Positions 1-6,766 of a stretch of DNA of 20,185 nt are shown here, piece by piece. Every line of letters begins with the position of its first letter. Positions within the stretch are counted from its first letter, which is position 1. A model generated the notes under the pieces. The model was not told where the DNA came from. It searched no databases and saw only the letters and a list, made by a program, of their open reading frames with translations. Made by a program: the position numbers and the translations under genes. This DNA comes from a virus, in the IMG/VR virus record IMGVR_UViG_3300005594_000041, positions 1-20,185 of that record; one strand, written 5' to 3'.

Positions 1-69
1 GTTCGCCTCGTCGCGGCTTAGGCGCTCACTGGCGGGAAGTCGGCCGCGGTATCTATCGAGGTGCTTCAT
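1..69 (-). CDS. Possible 5' part of a leftward gene running off the window
   Basis: An open frame starts with ATG at 69 on the minus strand and stays open for 23 codons to the window edge, beginning MKHLDRYRGRLPASERL. It overlaps the end of the neighbouring leftward gene by 17 bases, a common arrangement in operons. Only a weak G-rich stretch precedes the ATG. The fragment is too short to assign a family, and it may be a chance open frame. Confidence 0.3.
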   Translation of the reverse strand, partial: MKHLDRYRGRLPASERLSRDEAN

Positions 70-430
70 ACCCCGAACATAGCACGCCTGCGGCCTCGGT
101 CGCATCATCGAATGCCGCTTCCGGCAGGTTGTTGAGCGTCGCTATCTCGGCATCGGTCAGGCCCATGGCTTGGCGGGCTTCATACACCGCTGTGGCGACG
201 CAGACCGAGAGCTGCGTGTGATTATCGAGCGCAGCCACGCCGATCGTGTATCCAGGCGCGCCTGGTAGGATCGTGTGCAAATGCCCCTCGGGCCCGAGTT
301 CCACGGCGAAAGTCAGATCACCCGCGGCATCCGGCTGCCACCGGCCCTCTTCGTATCGGCGTTTCAGGGTCTTGGCGGCGAGGTCGAACGGCATGCGCGG
401 GGCTCTTGGTTGTGGTTTTCGCCTCCTCAT
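53..430 (-). CDS. Hypothetical protein, 125 aa
   Basis: This leftward frame encodes a 125-residue, slightly acidic, soluble protein that I do not recognise. It has no signal peptide, membrane segment or cysteine cluster. The start is uncertain. The ATG at 430 has no Shine-Dalgarno sequence before it and adds a basic proline-rich N-terminus (MRRRKPQPRAPR). The ATG at 394, giving a protein that starts MPFDLAAKTLKRRYEEGRW, is an equally good choice (113 aa). The stop lies inside the start of another possible leftward gene that leaves the window, so the two may share a transcript. The upstream region (431-928) is non-coding and carries repeats that could act on this gene as well as on the rightward gene at 929. 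Confidence 0.6.
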   Translation of the reverse strand: MRRRKPQPRAPRMPFDLAAKTLKRRYEEGRWQPDAAGDLTFAVELGPEGHLHTILPGAPGYTIGVAALDNHTQLSVCVATAVYEARQAMGLTDAEIATLNNLPEAAFDDATEAAGVLCSGYEAPR

Positions 431-456
431 CAGGGGTGCAGAGGCACGCCAAGGCG

Positions 457-835
457 ATTTTCACACAAACCGCAGTGGCTGAAAGAGGCATATCGCACGA
501 GATGGACGGAAAACAATCATATAAAACAATGGTATGCACGAAAATCACAGAAACCGCACTTGCGTGTGTAGGGGATGAGGAGTGGAGAACATGAGGAGAG
601 AGGGGATAGGGGGGCTCTTTACTTACTTAACGCCTCGCCCGCGCAAGGGCGTTTTGTGTGAAAATGTATCAAAACACTGAAAAGGAACGACTTTTCCGGT
701 TCAGGATCAGAGTTCCAGATAGGCCGATTTCCCCGGTTTGACCCCTCAGGCAAACTTTTTTAGCATTGAAAAACAGGCACTTGGCAACTTTTCACATAAA
801 AAGCAGGGGGGTCACTGCGGTTTCTGTGATTTTTC
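457..835. repeat. Five-copy dispersed repeat (operator- or iteron-like) upstream of the DUF3987 gene
   Basis: Five related elements share the core TCACANAAAMMGC with T/A-rich 5' flanks. They lie at 457-477 (+, ATTTTCACACAAACCGCAG), 539-561 (+, AAAATCACAGAAACCGCAC), 645-666 (-), 787-806 (+, CTTTTCACATAAAAAGC) and 811-835 (-, AAAATCACAGAAACCGCAG). The last two face each other 4 bases apart and end just before the -35-like element at 838. The arrangement fits binding sites for a transcription regulator, or replication iterons for the primase-like gene downstream. No protein in the window can be assigned to them. Confidence 0.6.
636..655 (+). terminator. Weak hairpin with short T-run
   Basis: CGCCC at 636-640 pairs with GGGCG at 647-651 around a 6-base loop, followed by TTTT. 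An outer AACGCC/GGCGTT pairing is an alternative fold. No confident gene lies directly upstream on this strand, so its role is unclear. Confidence 0.25.
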
Positions 836-837
836 AT

Positions 838-866
838 TTTTGGAACGCCCCATCTCCTTCCTACCT
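838..866 (+). promoter_or_regulatory. Promoter of the shared TTTTGG-N17-CTAATT class (variant CTACCT)
   Basis: TTTTGG at 838-843 is followed after exactly 17 bases by CTACCT at 861-866. This matches the bipartite element found upstream of four other backbone units, with the -10-like half changed from CTAATT to CTACCT. It lies about 65 bases upstream of the ATG at 929 and directly beside the convergent repeat pair at 787-835. No other good promoter is visible for this gene. Confidence 0.55.
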
Positions 867-928
867 CCGACTTGCGAGTCTGAAAACAGCCCGCTTGTCA
901 AGACCAAAAACACGAAGGTAGGTAGGCC

Positions 929-2659
929 ATGACCAAGATGAACGATCAGCACGATTTCGACCTGAACAGCGCGATGGATGCGCTCGGCGCGATCGTGTCG
1001 GGAGAGGAGCCGGAGCAGGCACCTGAGTATGAGACCGAGGCCGAGGCAGCCCAGGATGTGGCACCCAAGCGCCCGGTCATTGAGCCCATTGACCTATTCG
1101 GCGACACCTCGCTGACGGGTCGTCAGGAACTCACCGCCGACATGCTGCCCCCGGCAATCTACAACTACGCCCGCGAGGTGTCCGAGATCATGGGTATCAA
1201 CGCCGGCCCGATCGCGTTGGGCTGCCTCGTGTCGGCCGCCACTGCAATCCGCGAGGGGTGGGTCATCCAACCCAAACTCCATGACCTCAACTGGCGCGAA
1301 AAGCCGATCCTGTGGGGCGCTATCTCGGGCTCCTCCGGTGCGAAAAAGACTTCCGCACTGAACGCCGGCACCCTGCCCCTTGATCGGCTCGAAAAGGATT
1401 GGGCGGAACTCGGCGAAGAGGAGATGAAAGAGTATCGCCGCGAAAAAGCCCAATACAATGAAGAAATGAAGGGCTGGCGCAAGGCGTGTCAGGCCCTCAT
1501 GAAAGAGGGCGGCAACCGCGACATGTTCCCCGAGATGCCCGAGGCTCCGGAAAAGCCTGCGCGCCCGCGCATGGTTGTGAAAGACACCACCATTGAAAAG
1601 GTGATGGAGGTTTGTTCCGAGAACCCGGCAGGCATCGTGCAGGTGCGCGATGAACTCACCGAATGGATCGGCTCGTTCGACCTTTATTCGGGCGGCTCGG
1701 GTTCGCGCGATCGGGCTAAGTATCTCACGGCCTACAATGGCGGAAGCGAAAGCGTCGATCGCAAGAGCGACGAAGACGGCCCGCTTCGAGTTGATAGCTT
1801 CGCCGTGTCCATCGTGGGTGGCATTCAGGATGACATCCTGCGCAAGGATTTCTCGAACACCAAGGCTGACGGCTTCCTTGCCCGCTTCCTGTTCGTGAAG
1901 GCTGAAATCCGGCCGGGCTGCGATCGTCGCGCCGATCCCAAGGCGGTTGAGGGCTATCTGAAACTCATCCGTTCCATCGCTCTCAACGAGTTGCAGGCGG
2001 AAAACGGCGAGATTGACGGCGTGGTGAGCATGTCGCCCGAAGCTGCCGAGGTGCGTGAGCGCATCGAGTGCCTGAGCCGTGCCCTGAACGACAGCCCGAT
2101 GCTGGTGAAGGGTCTGTCTGACCATCTCAACAAGTGGCCTGGCATCTTCTCGCGCCTCTGCCTCGTATTCCACATGATCGAGGCCGTGCAGAACGATTTT
2201 CGGCCGCAGAAACAGCCGGTGAGCGGCAAGACCGCCGAAGCCGTCTATCGCCTGCTCACCGAGTATTTCCTGCCCGAGGCTGCCCGCATCTACAACGAGG
2301 TCATGCAGGGGGATGAGGCCACTGGCCATGCCAAGTGGATCGCCGGTCACATCCTCGCCCATGGCAAAGAGCGCATCAGCACCTTCGACATTCGCCGCGC
2401 CTTCTCCTCAATCAAGGACGACTTTCGCGCAATCGAAGCGGCCTGCCAGAAACTCGAACTGATGGCTTGGATCACCCCGGACGGCAAGCGCGGTGCCCGC
2501 ACTGACTTCGCCAAGATGAAATGGCGGGTGAATAAGCGGGTGCATCAGATCTTCGCTGAACGCGCCGAGATCGAGCGTCAGGAGCGCGAGGCCACCAAGG
2601 CTCGCATCCAACAGGGCGCAGCCGCGATGCGCGACCTGCAAGCCAAGGTCAAGCGTTGA
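929..2659 (+). CDS. DUF3987 (YfjI-like) primase/helicase-type protein, 576 aa
   Basis: This is probably a plasmid/phage replication or DNA-processing ATPase of the DUF3987 family; the exact activity is inferred. The N-terminal 60 residues are acidic and low in complexity. The family domain starts near residue 72 (DMLPPAIYNYAREVS), followed by AREVSEIMGI and a Walker-A-like GSSGAKKT at residues 134-141. A charged, probably helical stretch covers about 155-220. Further family-like segments are VQVRDELTEWIGSFDLY near 240, a serine/glycine-rich stretch after it, and SIVGGIQDDILRKDF near 295. The C-terminus is basic and coiled-coil-like. The ATG at 929 has only a weak GGTAGG upstream; a second ATG three codons later is possible. 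It is transcribed alone, from the promoter at 838-866 to the terminator at 2721-2746. Confidence 0.8.
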   Translation: MTKMNDQHDFDLNSAMDALGAIVSGEEPEQAPEYETEAEAAQDVAPKRPVIEPIDLFGDTSLTGRQELTADMLPPAIYNYAREVSEIMGINAGPIALGCLVSAATAIREGWVIQPKLHDLNWREKPILWGAISGSSGAKKTSALNAGTLPLDRLEKDWAELGEEEMKEYRREKAQYNEEMKGWRKACQALMKEGGNRDMFPEMPEAPEKPARPRMVVKDTTIEKVMEVCSENPAGIVQVRDELTEWIGSFDLYSGGSGSRDRAKYLTAYNGGSESVDRKSDEDGPLRVDSFAVSIVGGIQDDILRKDFSNTKADGFLARFLFVKAEIRPGCDRRADPKAVEGYLKLIRSIALNELQAENGEIDGVVSMSPEAAEVRERIECLSRALNDSPMLVKGLSDHLNKWPGIFSRLCLVFHMIEAVQNDFRPQKQPVSGKTAEAVYRLLTEYFLPEAARIYNEVMQGDEATGHAKWIAGHILAHGKERISTFDIRRAFSSIKDDFRAIEAACQKLELMAWITPDGKRGARTDFAKMKWRVNKRVHQIFAERAEIERQEREATKARIQQGAAAMRDLQAKVKR

Positions 2660-2720
2660 GAGACACCCCGGCGCCGAGGGTAAAATCGGGCACCTACCTA
2701 CCCGCGACAGCGGCAACTGA

Positions 2721-2746
2721 CCCGGCTTCGGCCGGGGCTTTTTTTT
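2721..2746 (+). terminator. Intrinsic terminator after the DUF3987 gene
   Basis: CCCGGC-TTCG-GCCGGG forms a stem closed by a stable UUCG tetraloop (2721-2736). It is followed by GCTTTTTTTT, with eight T at 2739-2746. This is a textbook rho-independent terminator and marks the end of the DUF3987 unit and the left edge of the cargo-like block. Confidence 0.9.
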
Positions 2747-2796
2747 GCCGACCCTACGCCGCACCGCAGAACCATATCTTGTGTCGTCTAACAGGC

Positions 2797-2825
2797 TTTC
2801 CACAAGAGAACGAATCGGGTATATA
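2797..2825 (+). promoter_or_regulatory. Candidate sigma-70-type promoter for the zinc-ribbon gene
   Basis: TTTCCA (2797-2802) and TATATA (2820-2825) are separated by 17 bases, in the gap between the terminator and the GTG start at 2878. It resembles a housekeeping -35/-10 pair rather than the TTTTGG/CTAATT class of the backbone genes, consistent with this block having its own origin. Confidence 0.4.
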
Positions 2826-2877
2826 AGGACTGGGAGGGCCAAATTTGGGTCGTCAATCATAACCTTAGGTAACCAAA

Positions 2878-3702
2878 GTGAGCAAGCAACCCTTCGCCGA
2901 GAACGACTTTCTCATCACCGATCCGGAGAAGCATCCGGGTGTCGTCTTCGAGGTGCCGGCAGGCGTGAGGCCGCTTCGTTTGGAGCCCATCGGCTATCGC
3001 GCCGACACCGAGGTTAGGTGCGCCTTCTGCCGGAACCGGCAGCGCCATGTCTACGGGTTCTTCGCTGTCCTACCTGATGGTAGTCTCGCCCTGTGTGGAA
3101 ACTGCTGCGCGGTCGAGATCTCGGACAAGTCGACCGTCGCGAAGATCAAGCAGGACGTGAAGCGTCGCGAGATCACCAGCCAGAACATGGTCGTCATCCG
3201 CGAGCTCACCCGGGGGCTGCCGGAAGTCTTGGAAGTTCTCGAGCGAGACTTCCTTCCGATCGAGGCTCAGGTCAATTCAATCGCCGAGAAGCTGGAGTGG
3301 CTGTTCCCCTCGAGCCGCGGAACATGGAAGACGTCGAAGAAGCTGGGTCTCGCGCGCGGCGGCCTGGTCAGCGTTCTGAAAATCACCGGCAGACTCGATG
3401 AGCGCGGCGTCGAAAGCGTCCTCGAAAAGCGGCGGAGGATCTTCACCGCGCTCCATGAGGGGCTTCAGGAACTCGAGGCTGCGGCGAAGGCTCTCCGCCC
3501 TGGTCCGGTGAAGCACACCGTCTGCAACCTGGCGCGGCGCGACGGCTATGAACAGGTCACCATAAGGGGCGCCGAGGTTGTCGTAGGTGGCTGGATACCG
3601 GACCCGGACGACGACGAGATGGAAATCTTCAGCGAGCAGGCCGTGCCGTTGCCCCCATTGCAGGTGCCGGATACGGGGGAGCTGTTGGAGTTGATGAAGT
3701 AG
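2878..3702 (+). CDS. Zinc-ribbon protein of unknown function, 274 aa
   Basis: I do not recognise a named family. A four-cysteine zinc ribbon is visible: C48-x2-C51 (CAFC) and C73-x2-C76 (CGNC), separated by 21 residues, in a segment that reads like a small treble-clef or ribbon fold. The middle (about 95-220) is probably helical and rich in charged residues. The C-terminus is acidic (DPDDDEMEIF) and ends LPPLQVPDTGELLELMK. Translation starts with GTG at 2878, preceded by TTAGGT. The gene is upstream of and co-directional with the EcoRV-type methylase, 75 bases away, so the two could be co-transcribed. A link to restriction-modification is only suggested by position. Confidence 0.65.
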   Translation: MSKQPFAENDFLITDPEKHPGVVFEVPAGVRPLRLEPIGYRADTEVRCAFCRNRQRHVYGFFAVLPDGSLALCGNCCAVEISDKSTVAKIKQDVKRREITSQNMVVIRELTRGLPEVLEVLERDFLPIEAQVNSIAEKLEWLFPSSRGTWKTSKKLGLARGGLVSVLKITGRLDERGVESVLEKRRRIFTALHEGLQELEAAAKALRPGPVKHTVCNLARRDGYEQVTIRGAEVVVGGWIPDPDDDEMEIFSEQAVPLPPLQVPDTGELLELMK

Positions 3703-3777
3703 GCAGACAACCCCTTATTTAGTTGTTCGATGCGGCTGGTCTGCTATTGGTGGAGACTAACCCATCAGGAGAATCCT

Positions 3778-4713
3778 TTGACCTTCCTTCCCCGAACCAT
3801 TCGACCAAAGGCGCCTCCGATCAAGACACAAGGCATCAAGACTAAGGTCGTGCCGCTGATCGCGCGCTCGATCGTGTGGGAAGGCTCTGGACGTTGGATC
3901 GAGCCTTTCCTGGGCTCCGGGGTGGTGGCGCTGAACATCGCTCCTCAGCGGGCTCTGCTGGCCGACAACAACGAGCACATGATCGAACTTTACCGTGGCA
4001 TCCAGAACGGCACTATAAATGGCCACACGATGCGCGAGTATCTCGTCCGCGAGGGTTCAGCACTGCTTGATCAAGGCGAGCAGCACTACTACTTCATCCG
4101 CGATCGATTTAATGCCGAGGGCAACCCCTTCGACTTCGTTTTCCTGAGCCGGTCCTGCTTTAATGGCATGATGCGGTTCAATAGGAAGGGCGGCTTCAAT
4201 GTCCCGTTCTGCCGGAAGCCGGAACGCTTCCGTCCAGCACTTGTCACAAAGATTGTGAATCAGGTCGAATGGGCATCGACAGCTATGGCCGGAAAGGACT
4301 GGAAATTTGTTGCCCAGGACTGGAAGGAAACCGTTGGTCAGGCTCAGGCCGGCGACATGATCTATGCTGATCCGCCCTACGTCGGACGGCACACTGATTA
4401 CTACAACGGTTTCACGGATCAGGATTCCGACGACCTCGCCGAGATGCTGATCTCGTCTCCAGCCGATTTTGCGATGTCGAACTGGCTGGAGAACAAGTAT
4501 CGCCGGAATGAGTATGTCGACCGTTGGTTCGCGGATCATGCCCAGCGCACGATGTCTCACTTCTACCATGTCGGGCCGACCGAGAGCCTCAGGAACGAGA
4601 TGACCGAGGTGGTAATCTTGTCCCCGAGAGCTGCGGCGCCGGTGGTCGAGGAGGAAGCGGCGAAGCCGTCAGTTCTGCCCCTGTTTGAGGCGGCGGAAGC
4701 CGTCAATGTTTGA
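3778..4713 (+). CDS. DNA adenine N6-methyltransferase, M.EcoRV type (D12 class)
   Basis: It transfers a methyl group from S-adenosylmethionine to N6 of adenine in DNA, protecting the host from the paired nuclease. The predicted target is GATATC, by analogy with M.EcoRV. Motif I (SAM binding) is EPFLGSG and catalytic motif IV is DPPY (within YADPPYVG). The N-terminal APPIKTQGIKTKVV and the central SCFNGMMRFNRKGGFNVPF are typical of the Dam/EcoRV alpha group. The start chosen is TTG at 3778, with AGGAG 6 bases upstream, giving 311 aa and an N-terminus that begins close to the family's first motif. An in-frame ATG at 3730 would add 16 residues but has no ribosome-binding site. The 3' end overlaps the convergent endonuclease gene by 45 bases. 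Confidence 0.92.
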   Translation: MTFLPRTIRPKAPPIKTQGIKTKVVPLIARSIVWEGSGRWIEPFLGSGVVALNIAPQRALLADNNEHMIELYRGIQNGTINGHTMREYLVREGSALLDQGEQHYYFIRDRFNAEGNPFDFVFLSRSCFNGMMRFNRKGGFNVPFCRKPERFRPALVTKIVNQVEWASTAMAGKDWKFVAQDWKETVGQAQAGDMIYADPPYVGRHTDYYNGFTDQDSDDLAEMLISSPADFAMSNWLENKYRRNEYVDRWFADHAQRTMSHFYHVGPTESLRNEMTEVVILSPRAAAPVVEEEAAKPSVLPLFEAAEAVNV

Positions 4714-5406
4714 GAAATCGGTGCGATCGCTTTTTGTCCGTCCGTAGGACCTCCAGTATTCGAGAAATTCCTCTTCTGATTCGAATGGGCCTCGGCCCTC
4801 TTCGAAGTCTTCGAGGGTGCCGTTGATGCTGCCGATATTGGTCGTGTTTCCACTACCGGCACGATCACTCGAGATGCGCCATTTCTCCTGAACGAATACA
4901 TCGACGTTTTCGAAGGGAAGTGGAATATCCAGAAGATCGCTAATTGAGTAGCTATGTTCGGCACCGGCCTTCTTTTCAGCTACCCGATTGTAGATGAACC
5001 CGATCACCCAGTGCTCGGAATACTCGTCGAAGGGGAACACGATGTTCTTCCGACCCGTGCCGCGCATGAAACTGGTATAACCGCCAAGGGTGTAGTTGAA
5101 CTTGGCATCGTCCCGCAGTCGGTAGGTCGTCTTGACGTCGAGGGCGATTTTTCCATTCTCGCCCAAACCCTTGTGTAGGGTGAAATCGGGATAGTGGTTC
5201 TGCACAGTGGGCTCGACGACCTCATAGCCCATAGTCTTCGCAGCCGCATAAACGGCCGGTCGGCTTACGAGTTCGAAAATCGTGCTGAGAACTTTCGTAT
5301 CTGCTCCGAGTGGATAAACCGTGCCTGCTTGATCGACAATTCCACACACTTTGTAGCTATCGACAAGCTTGTCGAGTTCAGCTTGCAGCGTTTTTCTGAA
5401 GTCCAT
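4669..5406 (-). CDS. Type II restriction endonuclease, EcoRV homologue, 245 aa
   Basis: It is predicted to cut GATATC bluntly as a homodimer. From memory of the R.EcoRV sequence, similarity runs along the whole chain: CGIVDQAGTVYPLGADTKV, QNHYPDFTL, KIALDVKTTY, TLGGYTSF and AGSGNTTNIGS all have close counterparts. The catalytic residues D74, D90 and K92 fall at the same numbers as in R.EcoRV. The base-contacting recognition loop is present as G184-S-G-N187-T188-T. The length of 245 aa equals that of R.EcoRV. The ATG at 5406 is preceded by GAGAGGA at good spacing; the frame is open further upstream, but that part has no similarity or start signal. The gene looks less GC-rich than its neighbours, which suggests transfer. 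No controller (C) protein gene lies next to it. Confidence 0.95.
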   Translation of the reverse strand: MDFRKTLQAELDKLVDSYKVCGIVDQAGTVYPLGADTKVLSTIFELVSRPAVYAAAKTMGYEVVEPTVQNHYPDFTLHKGLGENGKIALDVKTTYRLRDDAKFNYTLGGYTSFMRGTGRKNIVFPFDEYSEHWVIGFIYNRVAEKKAGAEHSYSISDLLDIPLPFENVDVFVQEKWRISSDRAGSGNTTNIGSINGTLEDFEEGRGPFESEEEFLEYWRSYGRTKSDRTDFSNIDGFRRLKQGQN

Positions 5407-5520
5407 TCTATCCTCTCGTTTTTGCGGCACCGTAGCTGCACCGGGTAACCGGGTCGAGTCCGGCCCGTGACCTGCACCAGAGTTTTTTGTTGAACTCGAA
5501 GGTGCCCGAACCTCCCGACA

Positions 5521-5549
5521 TTTCCGCCAAGCTCCCCTGGGACCTACCT
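5521..5549 (+). promoter_or_regulatory. Weak candidate promoter for the sigma-factor gene
   Basis: The 5407-5586 gap separates the divergent endonuclease and sigma genes. It holds CTACCT at 5544-5549, followed by CC as in the promoter at 838-866. At the -35 position of the shared class it has only TTTCCG (5521-5526) in place of TTTTGG. The spacing is the same, but the match is partial. The gap also has the direct repeat CTGCACC. No clear promoter was seen for the endonuclease on the minus strand. Confidence 0.25.
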
Positions 5550-5586
5550 CCTGTGAAGAACAAAAAACGAACAGGGCAGGCCCGAC

Positions 5587-6414
5587 ATGAGCGAACAATT
5601 CCGGAGAGGTGAGGACCAAGCAGCCTGGGTGAAGGCGTGGATTGAGGATCGCGACGAGATCGCGTTCGAGCTGTTGGAGAACTCGGTCAGGACGCCGATC
5701 CTCATGGCGATTGCAAATGTCCGCCGGCAGGCGAAGGTTCTCGACCTTGAGATGCTCTGGCAGGAGGCGAGGGTCTGCCTCGTGAAATGTGCGGCCCGGT
5801 TCCGTCCTGAGGATGGAGTGCCGTTCGGCGCATACTACAAGGAGTCTGTCAGGCGGCATCTGGAGGCGGCAACTCTCGGAGCCGATACGCAGCTCTCGAT
5901 GAAGAAGTCGAACAAGGAGCGTGACATCCATCGCCGGGTGCGCGGGATTGTTGGAGCGGTCACGAAGGATGGTCGCAGTGTCGAGCTCGGCATCACGATC
6001 GCCGCGTGGATGCTTTGCATTGAGCGAGATCATGCTGCCGAAGCGCTTTCTTGCTACCAGGGCTTTAGCCTCTCTGCTCCCGTGTCAGAAGATGAAGGGG
6101 GCGAGTTCGGCGCTATCCAGATGGAGGCTCGCGACCCCCACGCAGTCGACCAGGTCGACCAGTCTCGCCTGCCCGCGATCATTGAAGAGATCATCGAGGA
6201 GGCATGCAAAGGCGACGATCGTGCAAGACATATCGTCCGTGAGCGCCACTGGGGTGAGGCCAATGATAGGCGGGAGCTCCGGTCATTTCAGTCCATTGCC
6301 GACGAGATGGGCATGACACGAGAGCGAGCTCGTCAGATCCATGCTGCCGCGATTGTGCGCATGGCATCTGCACTCAAGGCGCGGGGGCTGGGACTCGACG
6401 ACCTGGTGGGGTGA
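5587..6414 (+). CDS. Divergent sigma-70-family RNA polymerase sigma factor, 275 aa
   Basis: It is predicted to bind host core RNA polymerase and redirect it to plasmid promoters. A region-2-like segment spans about residues 34-97, with the signature DLEMLWQEARVCLVKCAARF followed by GVPFGAYYKESVRRHL; this parallels the core-binding and -10 recognition helices of RpoH-like factors. A region-4 helix-turn-helix sits at about 232-262 (SFQSIADEMGMTRERARQ), the -35-binding motif with the typical SRERxRQ pattern. Region 1 is absent and region 3 is weak or atypical. The length is near that of RpoH (about 300). The gene is divergent from the EcoRV-type nuclease, and its 3' end overlaps the convergent VRR-NUC gene by 41 bases. 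Phage and plasmid sigma factors of this kind usually time transcription; its targets here are unproven. Confidence 0.8.
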   Translation: MSEQFRRGEDQAAWVKAWIEDRDEIAFELLENSVRTPILMAIANVRRQAKVLDLEMLWQEARVCLVKCAARFRPEDGVPFGAYYKESVRRHLEAATLGADTQLSMKKSNKERDIHRRVRGIVGAVTKDGRSVELGITIAAWMLCIERDHAAEALSCYQGFSLSAPVSEDEGGEFGAIQMEARDPHAVDQVDQSRLPAIIEEIIEEACKGDDRARHIVRERHWGEANDRRELRSFQSIADEMGMTRERARQIHAAAIVRMASALKARGLGLDDLVG

Positions 6415-6766
6415 TGCCGCGTGCGGCACACTCGGCATGTATGCCCCGAACGAGTTCGGGCCCTGAGCGGGCGACGACGAAGATGCATCCAGCGGCGGTG
6501 ACCATCTTCCGCCACTTGACCTGAGAGGCGCGAAGTTTGCCGGTGCGTTTCTTGACCTCAACGAACACGATCCACCCGCCTGGCAGGAAGCCGACATAGT
6601 CAGAGATGCCGGTCGGGCCGAGAGGAATTCTGGTCCCGGACAGGGTGAGACCCTGGCCGGCGTTCTGGCGCCAGAGAACGCCAGGGGCGAAGTTTTCCGA
6701 CCAAGCATCCGCAACCTCGTCCATCACCTCGGATTCTGACTTGTCTGTCTTTCGCGCCTTGGTCAT
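6374..6766 (-). CDS. VRR-NUC (PD-(D/E)XK) nuclease, 130 aa
   Basis: A small nuclease of the VRR-NUC type, a family that includes structure-specific and Holliday-junction-like nucleases often placed next to phage helicases. Counted from the longer start, the active site reads D59 (GISDYVGF) then E73-x-K75 (FVEVKKRTGKL), followed by a QVKW segment expected in the family. The QNAGQG stretch near the N-terminus is also typical. The ATG at 6766 overlaps the helicase stop as ATGA, so the gene is translationally coupled to it; a GTG at 6775 would add three residues. The C-terminus is proline-rich and lies within the 41-base overlap with the convergent sigma-factor gene. Confidence 0.8.
   Translation of the reverse strand: MTKARKTDKSESEVMDEVADAWSENFAPGVLWRQNAGQGLTLSGTRIPLGPTGISDYVGFLPGGWIVFVEVKKRTGKLRASQVKWRKMVTAAGCIFVVARSGPELVRGIHAECAARGITPPGRRVPAPAP

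Noticed and set aside
591-680. 29-codon open frame (MRREGIGGLFTYLTPRPRK) with a purine-rich leader
   Set aside because: It is possible as a leader peptide, but it is short, runs through a hairpin and a repeat copy, and has no family or context support.
1094-2362. Long 422-codon open frame on the minus strand opposite the DUF3987 gene
   Set aside because: Its composition (His/Leu/Ala/Arg-rich, no motifs) is that of an antisense shadow of a GC-rich gene. The plus-strand frame has the domain signature, promoter and terminator.
2692-2702. CCTACCTACC just before the DUF3987 terminator
   Set aside because: It resembles the CTACCT half-site but has no TTTTGG at the right distance and is followed by a terminator, not a gene.
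5424-5477. tRNA-like T-arm and ACCA-like end in the endonuclease-sigma gap
   Set aside because: GGGTCGAGTCC resembles a T-loop, but no matching acceptor, D or anticodon arms could be built, so it is probably chance.
5407-6033. Upstream extension of the endonuclease frame to an ATG at 6033
   Set aside because: The extension is antisense to the sigma gene. Similarity to R.EcoRV starts at the ATG at 5406, which has a good ribosome-binding site and gives the family length.
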